From Stenotrophomonas humi (GTDB lineage: Bacteria; Pseudomonadota; Gammaproteobacteria; Xanthomonadales; Xanthomonadaceae), in NCBI RefSeq assembly GCF_001431415.1, contig NZ_LDJI01000049.1, positions 1 to 33,261 of the forward strand: a stretch of DNA of 33,261 bases, in the 5' to 3' direction. The number at the start of each line of letters is the position of its first letter. Positions within the stretch are counted from its first letter, which is position 1. This document shows positions 10,043 to 17,888 of the stretch, piece after piece. The notes beneath the pieces were generated by a model, which worked only from the letters and a program-made list of their open reading frames with translations, searched no databases and was not told the DNA's origin. A program made the translations under genes and the position numbers.

Positions 10043-11467
10043 ATGGCTGAACAATTCGACGTCGTCGTCATCGGTGCTGGCCCGGCCGGCTACCACGCTG
10101 CCATCCGCGCCGCGCAGCTGGGCCTGAAGACCGCCTGCATCGACGCAGCGCTGGGCAAGGACGGCAAGCCGGCCCTGGGCGGCACCTGCCTGCGCGTGGG
10201 CTGCATCCCGTCCAAGGCGCTGCTGGACTCCTCGCGCCAGTACTGGAACATGGGCCACATCTTCGATCAGCACGGCATCAGCTTCAACGACGCCAAGATC
10301 GACGTGAACAAGATGGTCGGCCGCAAGGACGCCATCGTGAAGCAGTTCACCGGCGGCATCGCCCAGTTGTTCAAGGCCAACAAGGTTGCCACCTACTACG
10401 GCTTCGGCCAGCTGCAGGCCGGCAACGTGGTCAAGGTCAAGCAGCACGACGGTTCGGAAGTCGAGCTCAAGGGCACCAACGTCATCATCGCGGCCGGTTC
10501 GGATTCGATCGAACTGCCGTTCGCCAAGTTTGACGGCAAGCACATCGTCGACAACGTCGGCGCGCTGGACTTCACCGAAGTGCCCAAGCGCCTGGCCGTG
10601 ATCGGCGCTGGCGTGATCGGCCTGGAACTGGGCAGCGTGTGGAAGCGCCTGGGTTCGGACGTCACCATTCTTGAAGCACTGCCGGACTTCCTGGCCGCTG
10701 CCGACGCCGAAGTCGCCAAGGTTGCCGCCAAGGAATTCAAGAAGCAGGGCCTGAACATCCTGCTCAACGCCAAGGTCTCCAAGACCGAGATCAAGGGCGA
10801 GGAAGTCATCGTCAGCTACACCGATGCCGAAGGCGAGAAGAGCCTGACCGTCGACAAGCTGCTGGTGGCCGTTGGCCGCCGCGCAGCCAGCAAGGGCCTG
10901 TTGGCCGAAGGCACCGGCGTCAAGATCAACGAGCGTGGCCAGATCGAAGTGGACGACCATTGCCACACCGGCGTCGATGGTGTCTGGGCGGTGGGCGACT
11001 GCGTGCGCGGCCCGATGCTGGCCCACAAGGGCTTTGAAGAAGGCGTCGCCGTGGCCGAACTGATCGCTGGCCTGCCGGGCCACGTCAACTTCGACACCAT
11101 TCCGTGGGTCATCTACACCGAACCGGAACTGGCATGGGTCGGCAAGACCGAAGCCCAGCTCAAGGCCGAGGGCATTCCGTACAAGGCCGGCAGCTTCCCG
11201 TTCGCCGCCAACGGCCGCGCCGTCGCCATGGTCGAGCCGGCTGGCTTCGTCAAGGTGCTGGCACACGCCGAAACCGACCGCGTGCTGGGTATGCACCTGG
11301 TCGGCGCCAACGTCTCCGAGCTGGTGCACGAAGGTGTGCTGACCATGGAGTTCAGCGGCTCCTCCGATGACCTGGCCCGCATCTGCCACGCCCACCCGTC
11401 GCTGTCCGAAGCAGTACACGATGCGGCGATGGCAGTGACCAAGCGCGCCATCCACAAGGCCAACTAA
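10043..11467 (+). CDS. lpd: Dihydrolipoyl dehydrogenase (E3)
   Basis: Lpd is the FAD/NAD-dependent flavoprotein that reoxidises the dihydrolipoyl arm of SucB. The 474-residue product shows the FAD-binding VVIGAGPAGYHAA near the N terminus, the redox-active disulfide C49/C54 in GGTCLRVGCIPSK, a second dinucleotide-binding motif VIGAGVIGLELGSVW for NAD, and the C-terminal catalytic pair H451/E456 in HAHPSLSEA. The start at 10043 has AAGGA 7 nt upstream; an in-frame extension to 9815 runs through sucB and is not used. Being third in the sucAB operon it probably serves this complex first. A rho-independent terminator ends the operon. Confidence 0.97.
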   Translation: MAEQFDVVVIGAGPAGYHAAIRAAQLGLKTACIDAALGKDGKPALGGTCLRVGCIPSKALLDSSRQYWNMGHIFDQHGISFNDAKIDVNKMVGRKDAIVKQFTGGIAQLFKANKVATYYGFGQLQAGNVVKVKQHDGSEVELKGTNVIIAAGSDSIELPFAKFDGKHIVDNVGALDFTEVPKRLAVIGAGVIGLELGSVWKRLGSDVTILEALPDFLAAADAEVAKVAAKEFKKQGLNILLNAKVSKTEIKGEEVIVSYTDAEGEKSLTVDKLLVAVGRRAASKGLLAEGTGVKINERGQIEVDDHCHTGVDGVWAVGDCVRGPMLAHKGFEEGVAVAELIAGLPGHVNFDTIPWVIYTEPELAWVGKTEAQLKAEGIPYKAGSFPFAANGRAVAMVEPAGFVKVLAHAETDRVLGMHLVGANVSELVHEGVLTMEFSGSSDDLARICHAHPSLSEAVHDAAMAVTKRAIHKAN

Positions 11468-11487
11468 GCTCCACGGCCTGTGACCTG

Positions 11488-11520
11488 AAGGCTCCGCCCC
11501 GGCGGAGCCTTCTTGCTTTT
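11488..11520 (+). terminator. Rho-independent terminator of sucA-sucB-lpd
   Basis: A perfect 10-bp stem (AAGGCTCCGC, 11488-11497, pairing with 11502-11511) with a CCCG loop is followed by CTTGCTTTT, 20 nt after the lpd stop. Confidence 0.9.
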
Positions 11521-11590
11521 GCATTCCCCCGAAACCGCGCCTGTTCATGTGCGGCGTCCGAACACCTTTCCCATCCATCAGGAAATCCAA

Positions 11591-12184
11591 ATGAAGTCCA
11601 TCTGCGTCTACTGCGGCTCCAACCCCGGTGCCAAGCCCATCTATGTCGAGCGCGCCACCGAACTGGGCAAGCGCATCGCCGACGAAGGCCTGCGCCTGGT
11701 GTATGGCGGCGGCCGTACCGGCCTGATGGGTGCGGTTGCCGATGGCGTGCTGAGTGCCGGTGGCGAAGTCACCGGCGTGATCCCGCAGCACCTGGTCGAT
11801 ATGGAAGTCGCCCACAAGGGCGTGACCACGCTGGAGATCGTCGGCTCGATGCACGAGCGCAAATCGCGCATGTTCGATCTGTCTGATGCGTTCGTCGCCC
11901 TGCCCGGCGGCTTCGGCACCGCCGAGGAGATCTTCGAAATGCTGACCTGGCGTCAGCTCGGTATCGGCAAGAAGCCTTGCGCGTTCCTGGATATCGACGG
12001 TTTCTACAAGCCGATGATCAACATGATCGACACCATGGTCAGCGAGCGCTTCCTGCACCCGGAACAGCGCGATGACCTGTGGTACGGCGAGGATTCGACG
12101 CAGATGCTGGAGTGGATGCGTTCGTACTCGCCGGCGCAGGCGGATAAGTGGTTTGACGAAAAGAAACGCAGCGCATTGCGGTAA
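11591..12184 (+). CDS. LOG family protein (cytokinin riboside 5'-monophosphate phosphoribohydrolase type)
   Basis: The 197-residue product is a Rossmann-like LOG protein. Characterised family members hydrolyse the N-glycosidic bond of AMP or of cytokinin riboside monophosphates. The phosphate-binding GGGRTGLMG is at residues 39-47 and the hallmark PGGFGTAEE at 105-113, with the upstream MHERK segment conserved. The start at 11591 (MKSICVYCGS) fits the family and has AGGAAA upstream; an earlier in-frame start would run through the lpd terminator. In vivo substrate is uncertain: many bacterial LOG proteins are general nucleotide phosphoribohydrolases. Its last ten codons and stop are repeated 92 bp downstream with only synonymous differences. 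Confidence 0.88.
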   Translation: MKSICVYCGSNPGAKPIYVERATELGKRIADEGLRLVYGGGRTGLMGAVADGVLSAGGEVTGVIPQHLVDMEVAHKGVTTLEIVGSMHERKSRMFDLSDAFVALPGGFGTAEEIFEMLTWRQLGIGKKPCAFLDIDGFYKPMINMIDTMVSERFLHPEQRDDLWYGEDSTQMLEWMRSYSPAQADKWFDEKKRSALR

Positions 12185-12241
12185 GACGCAGGCGCGTGGC
12201 GACGCGGCAGACACTGCGGCGCATCGCTCTTCCTACGGCGC

Positions 12242-12280
12242 GGTTTGACGAAAAGAAGCGCAGCGCACTGCGCTGACACG
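12242..12280 (+). pseudogene. Duplicated 3' end of the LOG gene
   Basis: This 39-bp stretch matches 12150-12188, the end of the LOG gene, at 34 of 39 positions. Read in the same frame it encodes the same ten residues (FDEKKRSALR) followed by a stop (12274-12276). Every difference within these codons is synonymous, including TGA for TAA. Sequence just upstream of the copy does not resemble the gene. It looks like the leftover end of a second LOG allele and has no start codon or independent function. Confidence 0.75.
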
Positions 12281-12399
12281 CTGGCGGAATGCCCCGAGCT
12301 TCCGTCTCAGTCGCCCGGGCAGGCGAAACGCACCCGGGCCACTGACTTCATGCAGGAGCCGCATCACCGCGATGCATGCAGCGCATCGGCAAGCAACGC

Positions 12400-15297
12400 C
12401 TACCGCAGCAGCGTTTCTGCGCGTGGTGCCGGGTAGCCCAGCAGGTACCCCTGGCCGAAGTTGCAGCCCAGCCCCTTCAAGGTCTGCAACTGGCGCTCGG
12501 TTTCCACGCCTTCACCGATGGTCTCGATGCCCAGCGTGCGTGCCAGTGACAGCACCCCCTCCACCAAGGCCAGGGTGTTCTTGCCGTCCTCGGCGTGCAG
12601 GCCGGCGACGAAGCTGCGGTCCACCTTCAGCGCGCTGATCGGGAACCGGTGCAGATACGACAGTGCCGAGTAGCCGGTGCCGAAATCATCCAGCTGCACC
12701 ACGATGCCACGCTCACGCAGCTGGTGCAGCGTGCGCAGTGTCCGTGGCGCATCATCCAGCAGTGCCATCTCGGTGATCTCCACCCGCAGCCGGCCGGGTT
12801 CGGCCCCCACCGCGTCCATCAAGCCGAGCAGACGCAGCGAAAACTCGGCTGAGCGGAAATGCCGCGGCGACACGTTCACCGAAATATAGCCATGCGTCGA
12901 GCCGGCAAGGTCCTCCATCACCTGCTCGTAGATCAGCCAATCGACCTCTTCGATCAGGCCGCTTTCCTCACCCAGCTCCAGGAAGTCTCCCGGCACCAGC
13001 ATCCCGCGCCGCTCATGCTTCCAGCGCAGCAGCGCTTCATGCCCGACCACCTGGTTGTCATGCAAGGAAACGATGGGCTGATAGAACGGCACGAAATCCT
13101 GCTTCTTGATCGCGCGCCGGAGGTCCGCCTCCAACTCCAGGCTGCGCATCGCCTCTGCGTGCATCGCACCATCGAACATCACACAGCGATCCTGGCCCCT
13201 GAGCTTGGCGCGGTACATCGCTGCATCCGCATCACGCAGCAGGTCCGCACCCGAGGTATAGCGCGGGTTCCACAATGCAATACCGATACTCCCGGAAGGA
13301 AACAGCTCGCGCCCATCGATCCACATCGGCGCCTCCAGCGTTTTCAACAGCCGCCGGCCCAGCTCCATGGCGGTGTCCGCACCGCGCTCGCAGTTGACCA
13401 GCAGCGCGAATTCGTCGCCCCCCAGCCGCGCGACCACGTCTTCCGTCGCGGCAAGGGCAACCAAGCGGCGTGCCACTTCCACCAGCATCCGGTCGCCCGC
13501 TGCGTGACCGATACTGTCGTTGACCCACTTGAAGCGGTCCAGGTCCAGGAACATCAATGCGAAATGCGGGCTGATGCCCTGCTCCGCATTGGCGATGGCG
13601 CGTTCCAGACGGTCCTGCAGATGCAGTCGATTGGGCAACCCGGTCAGCACATCATGCATCGCAAGGTGCGTCAGCCGCTGCTCGGCGCGCATGCGCTCGC
13701 CGATCTGTGCGCGCAGCCTGCGATTCAACTCACCCAGTTCCTGGGTACGTTCGCTCACCCGCTGCTCCAGATCGGCATGGGCCTGCACCAGCCGCTGCCG
13801 GTCGCGCTGGCGCGCCAGTGCGTTGCCGATGGTCCGTGCGACAAACACCAGCAGGCGCTGATCGTCGGTGGTGAACACCACGTTCGGGCTGTAGCTCTGC
13901 ACCGCGATCACGCCGGCCACTTCGTCGTCATTGAACAGCGGCACGCCCAGCCAGCATTGCGACTTGGCACCGAATTCATGCAGCTCTCCCGCAGCGATCA
14001 ACGCGTCGATATCCGCACGCGTGGCCAGTACCGGCTCACGCCGCTGCAGGGTGTATTCGGTAAGTCCGTTACTGAAGGGACGCGGCGCCCGCTCACGGTT
14101 GAAACGATCCACCGAGTAGACGAACTCGATGCCATCAGCTTCCGGCGTCACCATCGCCACGTAGAAATTGCTGGCATCCAGCAGGCCGCTGATGATGCCG
14201 TGCACCTGCGCATGGAACTCGCTCTGACCGTGCCCGGTCATCGCCAGTTCGGAAATATTGAACAGCGCCGCCTGCAACTGCTCGGCACGACGTCGTTCGA
14301 CGATCTCTGCCTGCAGATGATCGTTGATGTGCTCCAGGTCCTGCGTGCGCTGCAGCACCCGGTCTTCCAGCTGCAGGTGCGCCTGCAGGCGGTCCATCGC
14401 TGTCAGGATGTGCTTGGCCACGAAGTTCAGCACCGCGCGCTCTTCCGCACCATAACTGGCCTCGGCCACGTAGCTCTGCACGACGATCGCACCGCAGACC
14501 CGGTTGTCGCGCCACATCGGCACACCCAGCCAATCCGCGCTTTCCAGGCCCTCCATCCGTTCGGCCGGGCGCTCCAGAAACTGCACCAGATCGCGCGATG
14601 GCCCGCTGATCACCCGGCCATGGCGCAGCACCGCGAAGGTCAGACTGCCGGGCATCTCCTCATAGCGATAGCTACGCCCTGGCTCGGGAACGAAGCTGTC
14701 CTGCGTATCCACGAAGTAGAGAAATTCCAGGCTAGCCTGCTGCTCGTCGCACATGACGATGTAGCAGTTCTCGGCATACATCAGTGAACACAGGATGCGA
14801 TGGAAGTAGGACAACATCTCCGGCATCGCCAGATCGGCACCCGTCAGGTCGGCGATCTCGAACAGCGCCTTCTGAAGTTGCTTGGAACGCTGCAGCTCTT
14901 CGATCTGCAGGCGCTGGCTCATCGACTCCAGCGCGCAGCCGATCTGCACCCGCGCCGCGTCCTGCCACGCCGCCAACGGAGCCGGCGCCAGCGGACCTTC
15001 GGCCTTCAGCAGCAGCACCAGACGTGCGCCGTTCTCGTGTTCCCATTCAAATGCACCGGCTGCCAAGGCCGCAGCGGTCAGGCCTTCATGCAGCGCCTGC
15101 CCCGCTTGCCTGCGCAGCGCATCGGCAACGGCCGGGAAGCAGCAACTGCCCTGACCCAGCGTTATGTCACGCCACGCCAGCGCAACTGACGTGTCGGCAG
15201 GAAGCAACCCTTGCAATGTCGCCACCACGTCGGTGATGGGCGTTCGTGCATCTACGCGTGATATTCCGGAACGCGCCTCAAGCTCGCTATGCGACAT
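12400..15297 (-). CDS. GAF-GAF-GGDEF-EAL cyclic-di-GMP signalling protein
   Basis: This is a 965-residue cytoplasmic protein with no signal peptide or membrane segment. From the N terminus it has an uncharacterised segment (1-130), a GAF-like sensor (about 145-305), a coiled coil (about 310-345), a second GAF-like sensor (about 345-495), another coiled coil, a GGDEF diguanylate cyclase domain (about 540-710) and an EAL phosphodiesterase domain (about 715-965). The GGDEF motif (626-630) is intact. The RxxD inhibitory site nine residues upstream is ATED, so product feedback appears lost. The EAL motif (754-756, HEALLRW), N808 and the DDFGTG loop (870-875) are intact. Both activities are therefore possible; which dominates cannot be told from sequence. 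It diverges from the sigma-factor gene. Confidence 0.92.
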   Translation of the reverse strand: MSHSELEARSGISRVDARTPITDVVATLQGLLPADTSVALAWRDITLGQGSCCFPAVADALRRQAGQALHEGLTAAALAAGAFEWEHENGARLVLLLKAEGPLAPAPLAAWQDAARVQIGCALESMSQRLQIEELQRSKQLQKALFEIADLTGADLAMPEMLSYFHRILCSLMYAENCYIVMCDEQQASLEFLYFVDTQDSFVPEPGRSYRYEEMPGSLTFAVLRHGRVISGPSRDLVQFLERPAERMEGLESADWLGVPMWRDNRVCGAIVVQSYVAEASYGAEERAVLNFVAKHILTAMDRLQAHLQLEDRVLQRTQDLEHINDHLQAEIVERRRAEQLQAALFNISELAMTGHGQSEFHAQVHGIISGLLDASNFYVAMVTPEADGIEFVYSVDRFNRERAPRPFSNGLTEYTLQRREPVLATRADIDALIAAGELHEFGAKSQCWLGVPLFNDDEVAGVIAVQSYSPNVVFTTDDQRLLVFVARTIGNALARQRDRQRLVQAHADLEQRVSERTQELGELNRRLRAQIGERMRAEQRLTHLAMHDVLTGLPNRLHLQDRLERAIANAEQGISPHFALMFLDLDRFKWVNDSIGHAAGDRMLVEVARRLVALAATEDVVARLGGDEFALLVNCERGADTAMELGRRLLKTLEAPMWIDGRELFPSGSIGIALWNPRYTSGADLLRDADAAMYRAKLRGQDRCVMFDGAMHAEAMRSLELEADLRRAIKKQDFVPFYQPIVSLHDNQVVGHEALLRWKHERRGMLVPGDFLELGEESGLIEEVDWLIYEQVMEDLAGSTHGYISVNVSPRHFRSAEFSLRLLGLMDAVGAEPGRLRVEITEMALLDDAPRTLRTLHQLRERGIVVQLDDFGTGYSALSYLHRFPISALKVDRSFVAGLHAEDGKNTLALVEGVLSLARTLGIETIGEGVETERQLQTLKGLGCNFGQGYLLGYPAPRAETLLR

Positions 15298-15482
15298 CTA
15301 TATCCGCTCTCTCTGGACCCCAATCACTTGGAGTTCCCCCTGCCACGCAGCATACCGTCCCGGCCGCCCTGCGGAAGGCCCGCCGGCGTCAGAATTTTTC
15401 GCTTCACTTACATGAATGAGTGGAACCCCTGGCCCGATCGGCCGCTGGTCAGAAACCGCCCCAGCACTTAGGCTTGCGCCCC

Positions 15483-16040
15483 GTGGATACCGCCGTGCAC
15501 GCCCCGACCGATGAAACGCTGATGCTGGCCTACGCTGGCGGCGACTCCGAGGCGTTTGCGCAGCTTTATGCGCGCCACCGCGCCCGGCTTTTCCATTATC
15601 TGCTGGGCCAACTGCGCGATCGACCGCTGGCCGAGGAATTGTTCCAGGACGTCTGGCAAAAGATGATCCACGCCCGCGCGGGCTGGAAACCCGACGCCGC
15701 GTTCGCGACCTGGTTGTTCCGAATTGCCCATAACCGCCTCAACGATCACTGGCGCGCGTCCCGCCATCGCCCGGCGGCACCGGACGATGCGGACGAACGC
15801 ACCGCGCGCTTGGCCGACACGTGTACCCCTGAATTACTGGCCGACGAGCAAGCACTGCGCCTACAGCTCCATCAGGCTTTGGCCGAGCTGCCGGCGGAAC
15901 AGCAGGAAGTGGTCCTGCTGCGACTGGAGCAGGAACTGAGCCTGGAGGAAATCGGGCAGATCACCGGCGTGGGCCGGGAAACCGTCAAGTCGCGGCTGCG
16001 CTATGCGATGGACAAGCTGCGCGCGAGGTTGAGCGAATGA
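15483..16040 (+). CDS. ECF-like sigma-70 family RNA polymerase sigma factor
   Basis: The product has two sigma-70 domains only, the ECF layout. Region 2 spans about residues 25-92 (AEELFQDVWQKMI and ATWLFRIAHNRLNDHWR). Region 4 spans about 129-183, with the helix-turn-helix LSLEEIGQITGVGRETVKSR. The start is uncertain: GTG at 15483 gives 185 residues and keeps the N terminus compact, GTG at 15420 would add 21 unlike residues, and ATG at 15522 would remove 13. A GGAACC element (15422-15427) and GTCAGA (15448-15453) could be a self-recognised ECF promoter, but the 20-nt spacer is long. The stop overlaps the next gene by 4 nt (ATGA), so the sigma factor and the membrane protein are coupled. Confidence 0.88.
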   Translation: MDTAVHAPTDETLMLAYAGGDSEAFAQLYARHRARLFHYLLGQLRDRPLAEELFQDVWQKMIHARAGWKPDAAFATWLFRIAHNRLNDHWRASRHRPAAPDDADERTARLADTCTPELLADEQALRLQLHQALAELPAEQQEVVLLRLEQELSLEEIGQITGVGRETVKSRLRYAMDKLRARLSE

Positions 16041-16990
16041 ACATCTCCGACGACATGCTGACTCCGGAAGAACGCGAAATCGCCCGCCTGCTCGGTCGCC
16101 CAGACCCTGCCGCAGGCCCCAGCGCCCGTGTCGACGCTGACATCATGGCGATGGCCCGTGCGTCACAGGCCGCGGCTGGAACGCCGTTGTCCGCACTTCC
16201 GCAAAGTACCCGGCCAACCCGCTGGGGGCGTCGTCGCCGCGTGTTCTCGTCGCTGGCGGCCGCGGCCTCGCTGGTGCTGGTGGTCGGCTTGGCCTGGCAG
16301 CTGCGCCCGGTGACACCGCCGCCCCCGATGCAACAGGAATCGGCCGACGAAGCCGCCGCCACCGCACCTGTGCAAGCAGCGTCTGCCGATATGCAGGCCA
16401 TCGCCGAACCTGATCCGGCAAGTCCCGCGCCAGCCCCGATGCGCTCCATGGCGCCGCCTGCACCCGCTCCCAAGCCAGCGGCAAAGGCCGAACCCCGCCC
16501 CATCGCGCGCAGCGCACCTGCTCCGGCTGCTGCTCCAGCGGCCGATGCCCTCGCAAGCCCGGCCGACCAGGAAGTACTGGACGCCCCCTACACGGCGGCC
16601 ACTCCGGTTTATGCACCTGCGCCGCCCGCTCCACCAGCACCCGTTGCTGCAGCGCCGTTGACCAAGACCGCAAGCGGCGTACAGGCCAAGCAGGCAGAAG
16701 CGTACTCAGCCGAAGCGCGCGAGCGCGCGATGCAGTTCCGTGCACTACCGCCGCCACCGACGGATCTGGCCGCCGCCAGCGGCAACGTCGTTGCCGAGCA
16801 CATGCAGCAGCAACAATTGATCGATGTTGATGCCGACGCCTCGCTGTCGCGCCACAAGTGGCTGCTCAAGATCCGCGAGCGTCGTGACAATGGCGACATC
16901 GAAGGTGCCCGCACCAGCCTGCGCCGTTTTGTGCAGGAGTACCCCGAAGCTCGCATTCCCCGTGATCTGCGGCCCTTGCTCAAGGATTGA
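16037..16990 (+). CDS. Single-pass membrane protein, putative anti-sigma factor
   Basis: This 317-residue protein has an acidic N-terminal cytoplasmic part (about 1-60), an RRRR stop-transfer cluster (65-68) and one membrane segment (about 70-89, SLAAAASLVLVVGLAWQL). A long Pro/Ala-rich stretch follows (about 90-220), then a charged helical C-terminal region (about 265-317) containing KWLLKIRERRDNGDIEGAR. The topology and the 4-nt overlap with a sigma gene fit an anti-sigma factor that sequesters the sigma factor at the membrane. I see no zinc-binding HxxxCxxC motif, so this would be a non-ZAS type. The C-terminal helix probably lies in the periplasm. Function is inferred from context and topology only. 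Confidence 0.65.
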   Translation: MNISDDMLTPEEREIARLLGRPDPAAGPSARVDADIMAMARASQAAAGTPLSALPQSTRPTRWGRRRRVFSSLAAAASLVLVVGLAWQLRPVTPPPPMQQESADEAAATAPVQAASADMQAIAEPDPASPAPAPMRSMAPPAPAPKPAAKAEPRPIARSAPAPAAAPAADALASPADQEVLDAPYTAATPVYAPAPPAPPAPVAAAPLTKTASGVQAKQAEAYSAEARERAMQFRALPPPPTDLAAASGNVVAEHMQQQQLIDVDADASLSRHKWLLKIRERRDNGDIEGARTSLRRFVQEYPEARIPRDLRPLLKD

Positions 16991-17065
16991 AGCCGGCCGG
17001 CGCGTGACGCGCGCCGACGTGCGTCCTGCATCCTCGACCACCGCTCTGCGGAAGCCATATTCCCC

Positions 17066-17186
17066 GTAGCCCGGGCAAGCAACCCGCCCGCCCTGGGAGC
17101 CGCTGATGCCTGCGCTGTGCATGCCAATGCTCCGGTGGTCCATCGTGCCGATACGCTTCCGGGTGCGGTTCGCTTGGCCGGGTTAC
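17066..17186. repeat. Pair of inverted GTAG-type REP-like sequences (BIME-like)
   Basis: One element starts at 17066 on the plus strand with GTAGCCCGGGCAAGC and ends near 17100. A related element starts at 17186 on the minus strand with GTAACCCGGCCAAGC and ends near 17155. The two are similar, inverted and about 55 bp apart, as in paired REPs mobilised by RAYT transposases. The rest of 16991-17291 holds a GC-rich stem (16998-17016) after the anti-sigma gene; no gene is supported in it. Confidence 0.6.
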
Positions 17187-17254
17187 AACGGCTGGAAAAT
17201 GATCCTGGACTGCAGCGGCATGACAAGCGTCCATCCCCTGCACTTCCCGACATG

Positions 17255-17284
17255 CCGACAGCTCCATCGCCAACCACATAGAAT
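17255..17284 (+). promoter_or_regulatory. Putative yigZ promoter, predicting a leaderless mRNA
   Basis: CCGACA (17255-17260), an 18-nt spacer and TAGAAT (17279-17284) form a plausible sigma-70 promoter. Initiation 7-8 nt after the -10 would fall on the ATG at 17292. Confidence 0.45.
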
Positions 17285-17291
17285 GGCGGTG

Positions 17292-17888
17292 ATGCTCGAC
17301 ACCCTTGCCGCGCCCGCCAGCCACGAGTTGGAAATCAAACACAGCCGCTTCATCGCGCACGCAGCCCCCATCGGCAATGCGACCGACGCGCTGGCGTTTG
17401 TCGATGCGGTGTCCGTGGTCGATGCCACCCATAACTGCTGGGCGTACCGTCACGGCAACGAGTACCGCTCCAGCGACGATGGCGAACCGTCCGGCACCGC
17501 CGGGCGGCCGATTCTGGCGGCGATCGATGGCCAGGGCTACGACCGTGTCGTGGTGGTGGTGACACGCTGGTACGGGGGCATCAAACTCGGCGCCGGTGGC
17601 CTGGTGCGCGCGTATGGCGGCACTGCCGCCGAATGCCTGCGACTGGCCCAGCGCAGCCCCTTGATACCGATGGCCGAACGTATCCTGCATTGCGGCTTTG
17701 AAGACATGGGCATCGTCCATACCCTGCTGGGCAGTGCCGGTGCCGAAAAACTCGACGAACAATTCCTGCCCGAAGGCCTGCGCCTGCACGTGCGCCTTCC
17801 CGCTGACCGCCTCGACGCGCTGGCCATCCGCCTGCGCGACGCCACCCGTGACCGCCTGCGCCTGAGCGAGCCCACCAGCAATGACTGA
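17292..17888 (+). CDS. yigZ: YigZ/IMPACT family protein
   Basis: The 198-residue product belongs to UPF0029 (YigZ, eukaryotic IMPACT). The hallmark SSDDGEPSGTAGRPIL and the downstream TRWYGGIKLGAGGLVRAYGG are present. The N-terminal domain has an RNase PH/EF-G domain IV-like fold and the C-terminal part a ferredoxin-like one. The biochemical role in bacteria is unsettled; translation-related nucleic acid binding has been proposed. The start at 17292 gives MLDTLAAPASHELEIKHSRF; an ATG at 17283 would add three residues. No Shine-Dalgarno precedes either, and the -10 box sits 7 nt before 17292. It overlaps the ABC transporter gene by 8 nt, so the two form a translationally coupled pair. Confidence 0.9.
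   Translation: MLDTLAAPASHELEIKHSRFIAHAAPIGNATDALAFVDAVSVVDATHNCWAYRHGNEYRSSDDGEPSGTAGRPILAAIDGQGYDRVVVVVTRWYGGIKLGAGGLVRAYGGTAAECLRLAQRSPLIPMAERILHCGFEDMGIVHTLLGSAGAEKLDEQFLPEGLRLHVRLPADRLDALAIRLRDATRDRLRLSEPTSND

Noticed and set aside
12859..14787. A 642-codon open frame antisense to the GGDEF-EAL gene
   Set aside because: The domain-bearing frame on the minus strand explains the sequence; the antisense product is His/Gln-rich without any motif.
15422..15453. A confident ECF promoter before the sigma gene
   Set aside because: GGAACC and GTCAGA are 20 nt apart, longer than the usual 15-17, so it is mentioned only as a weak possibility.
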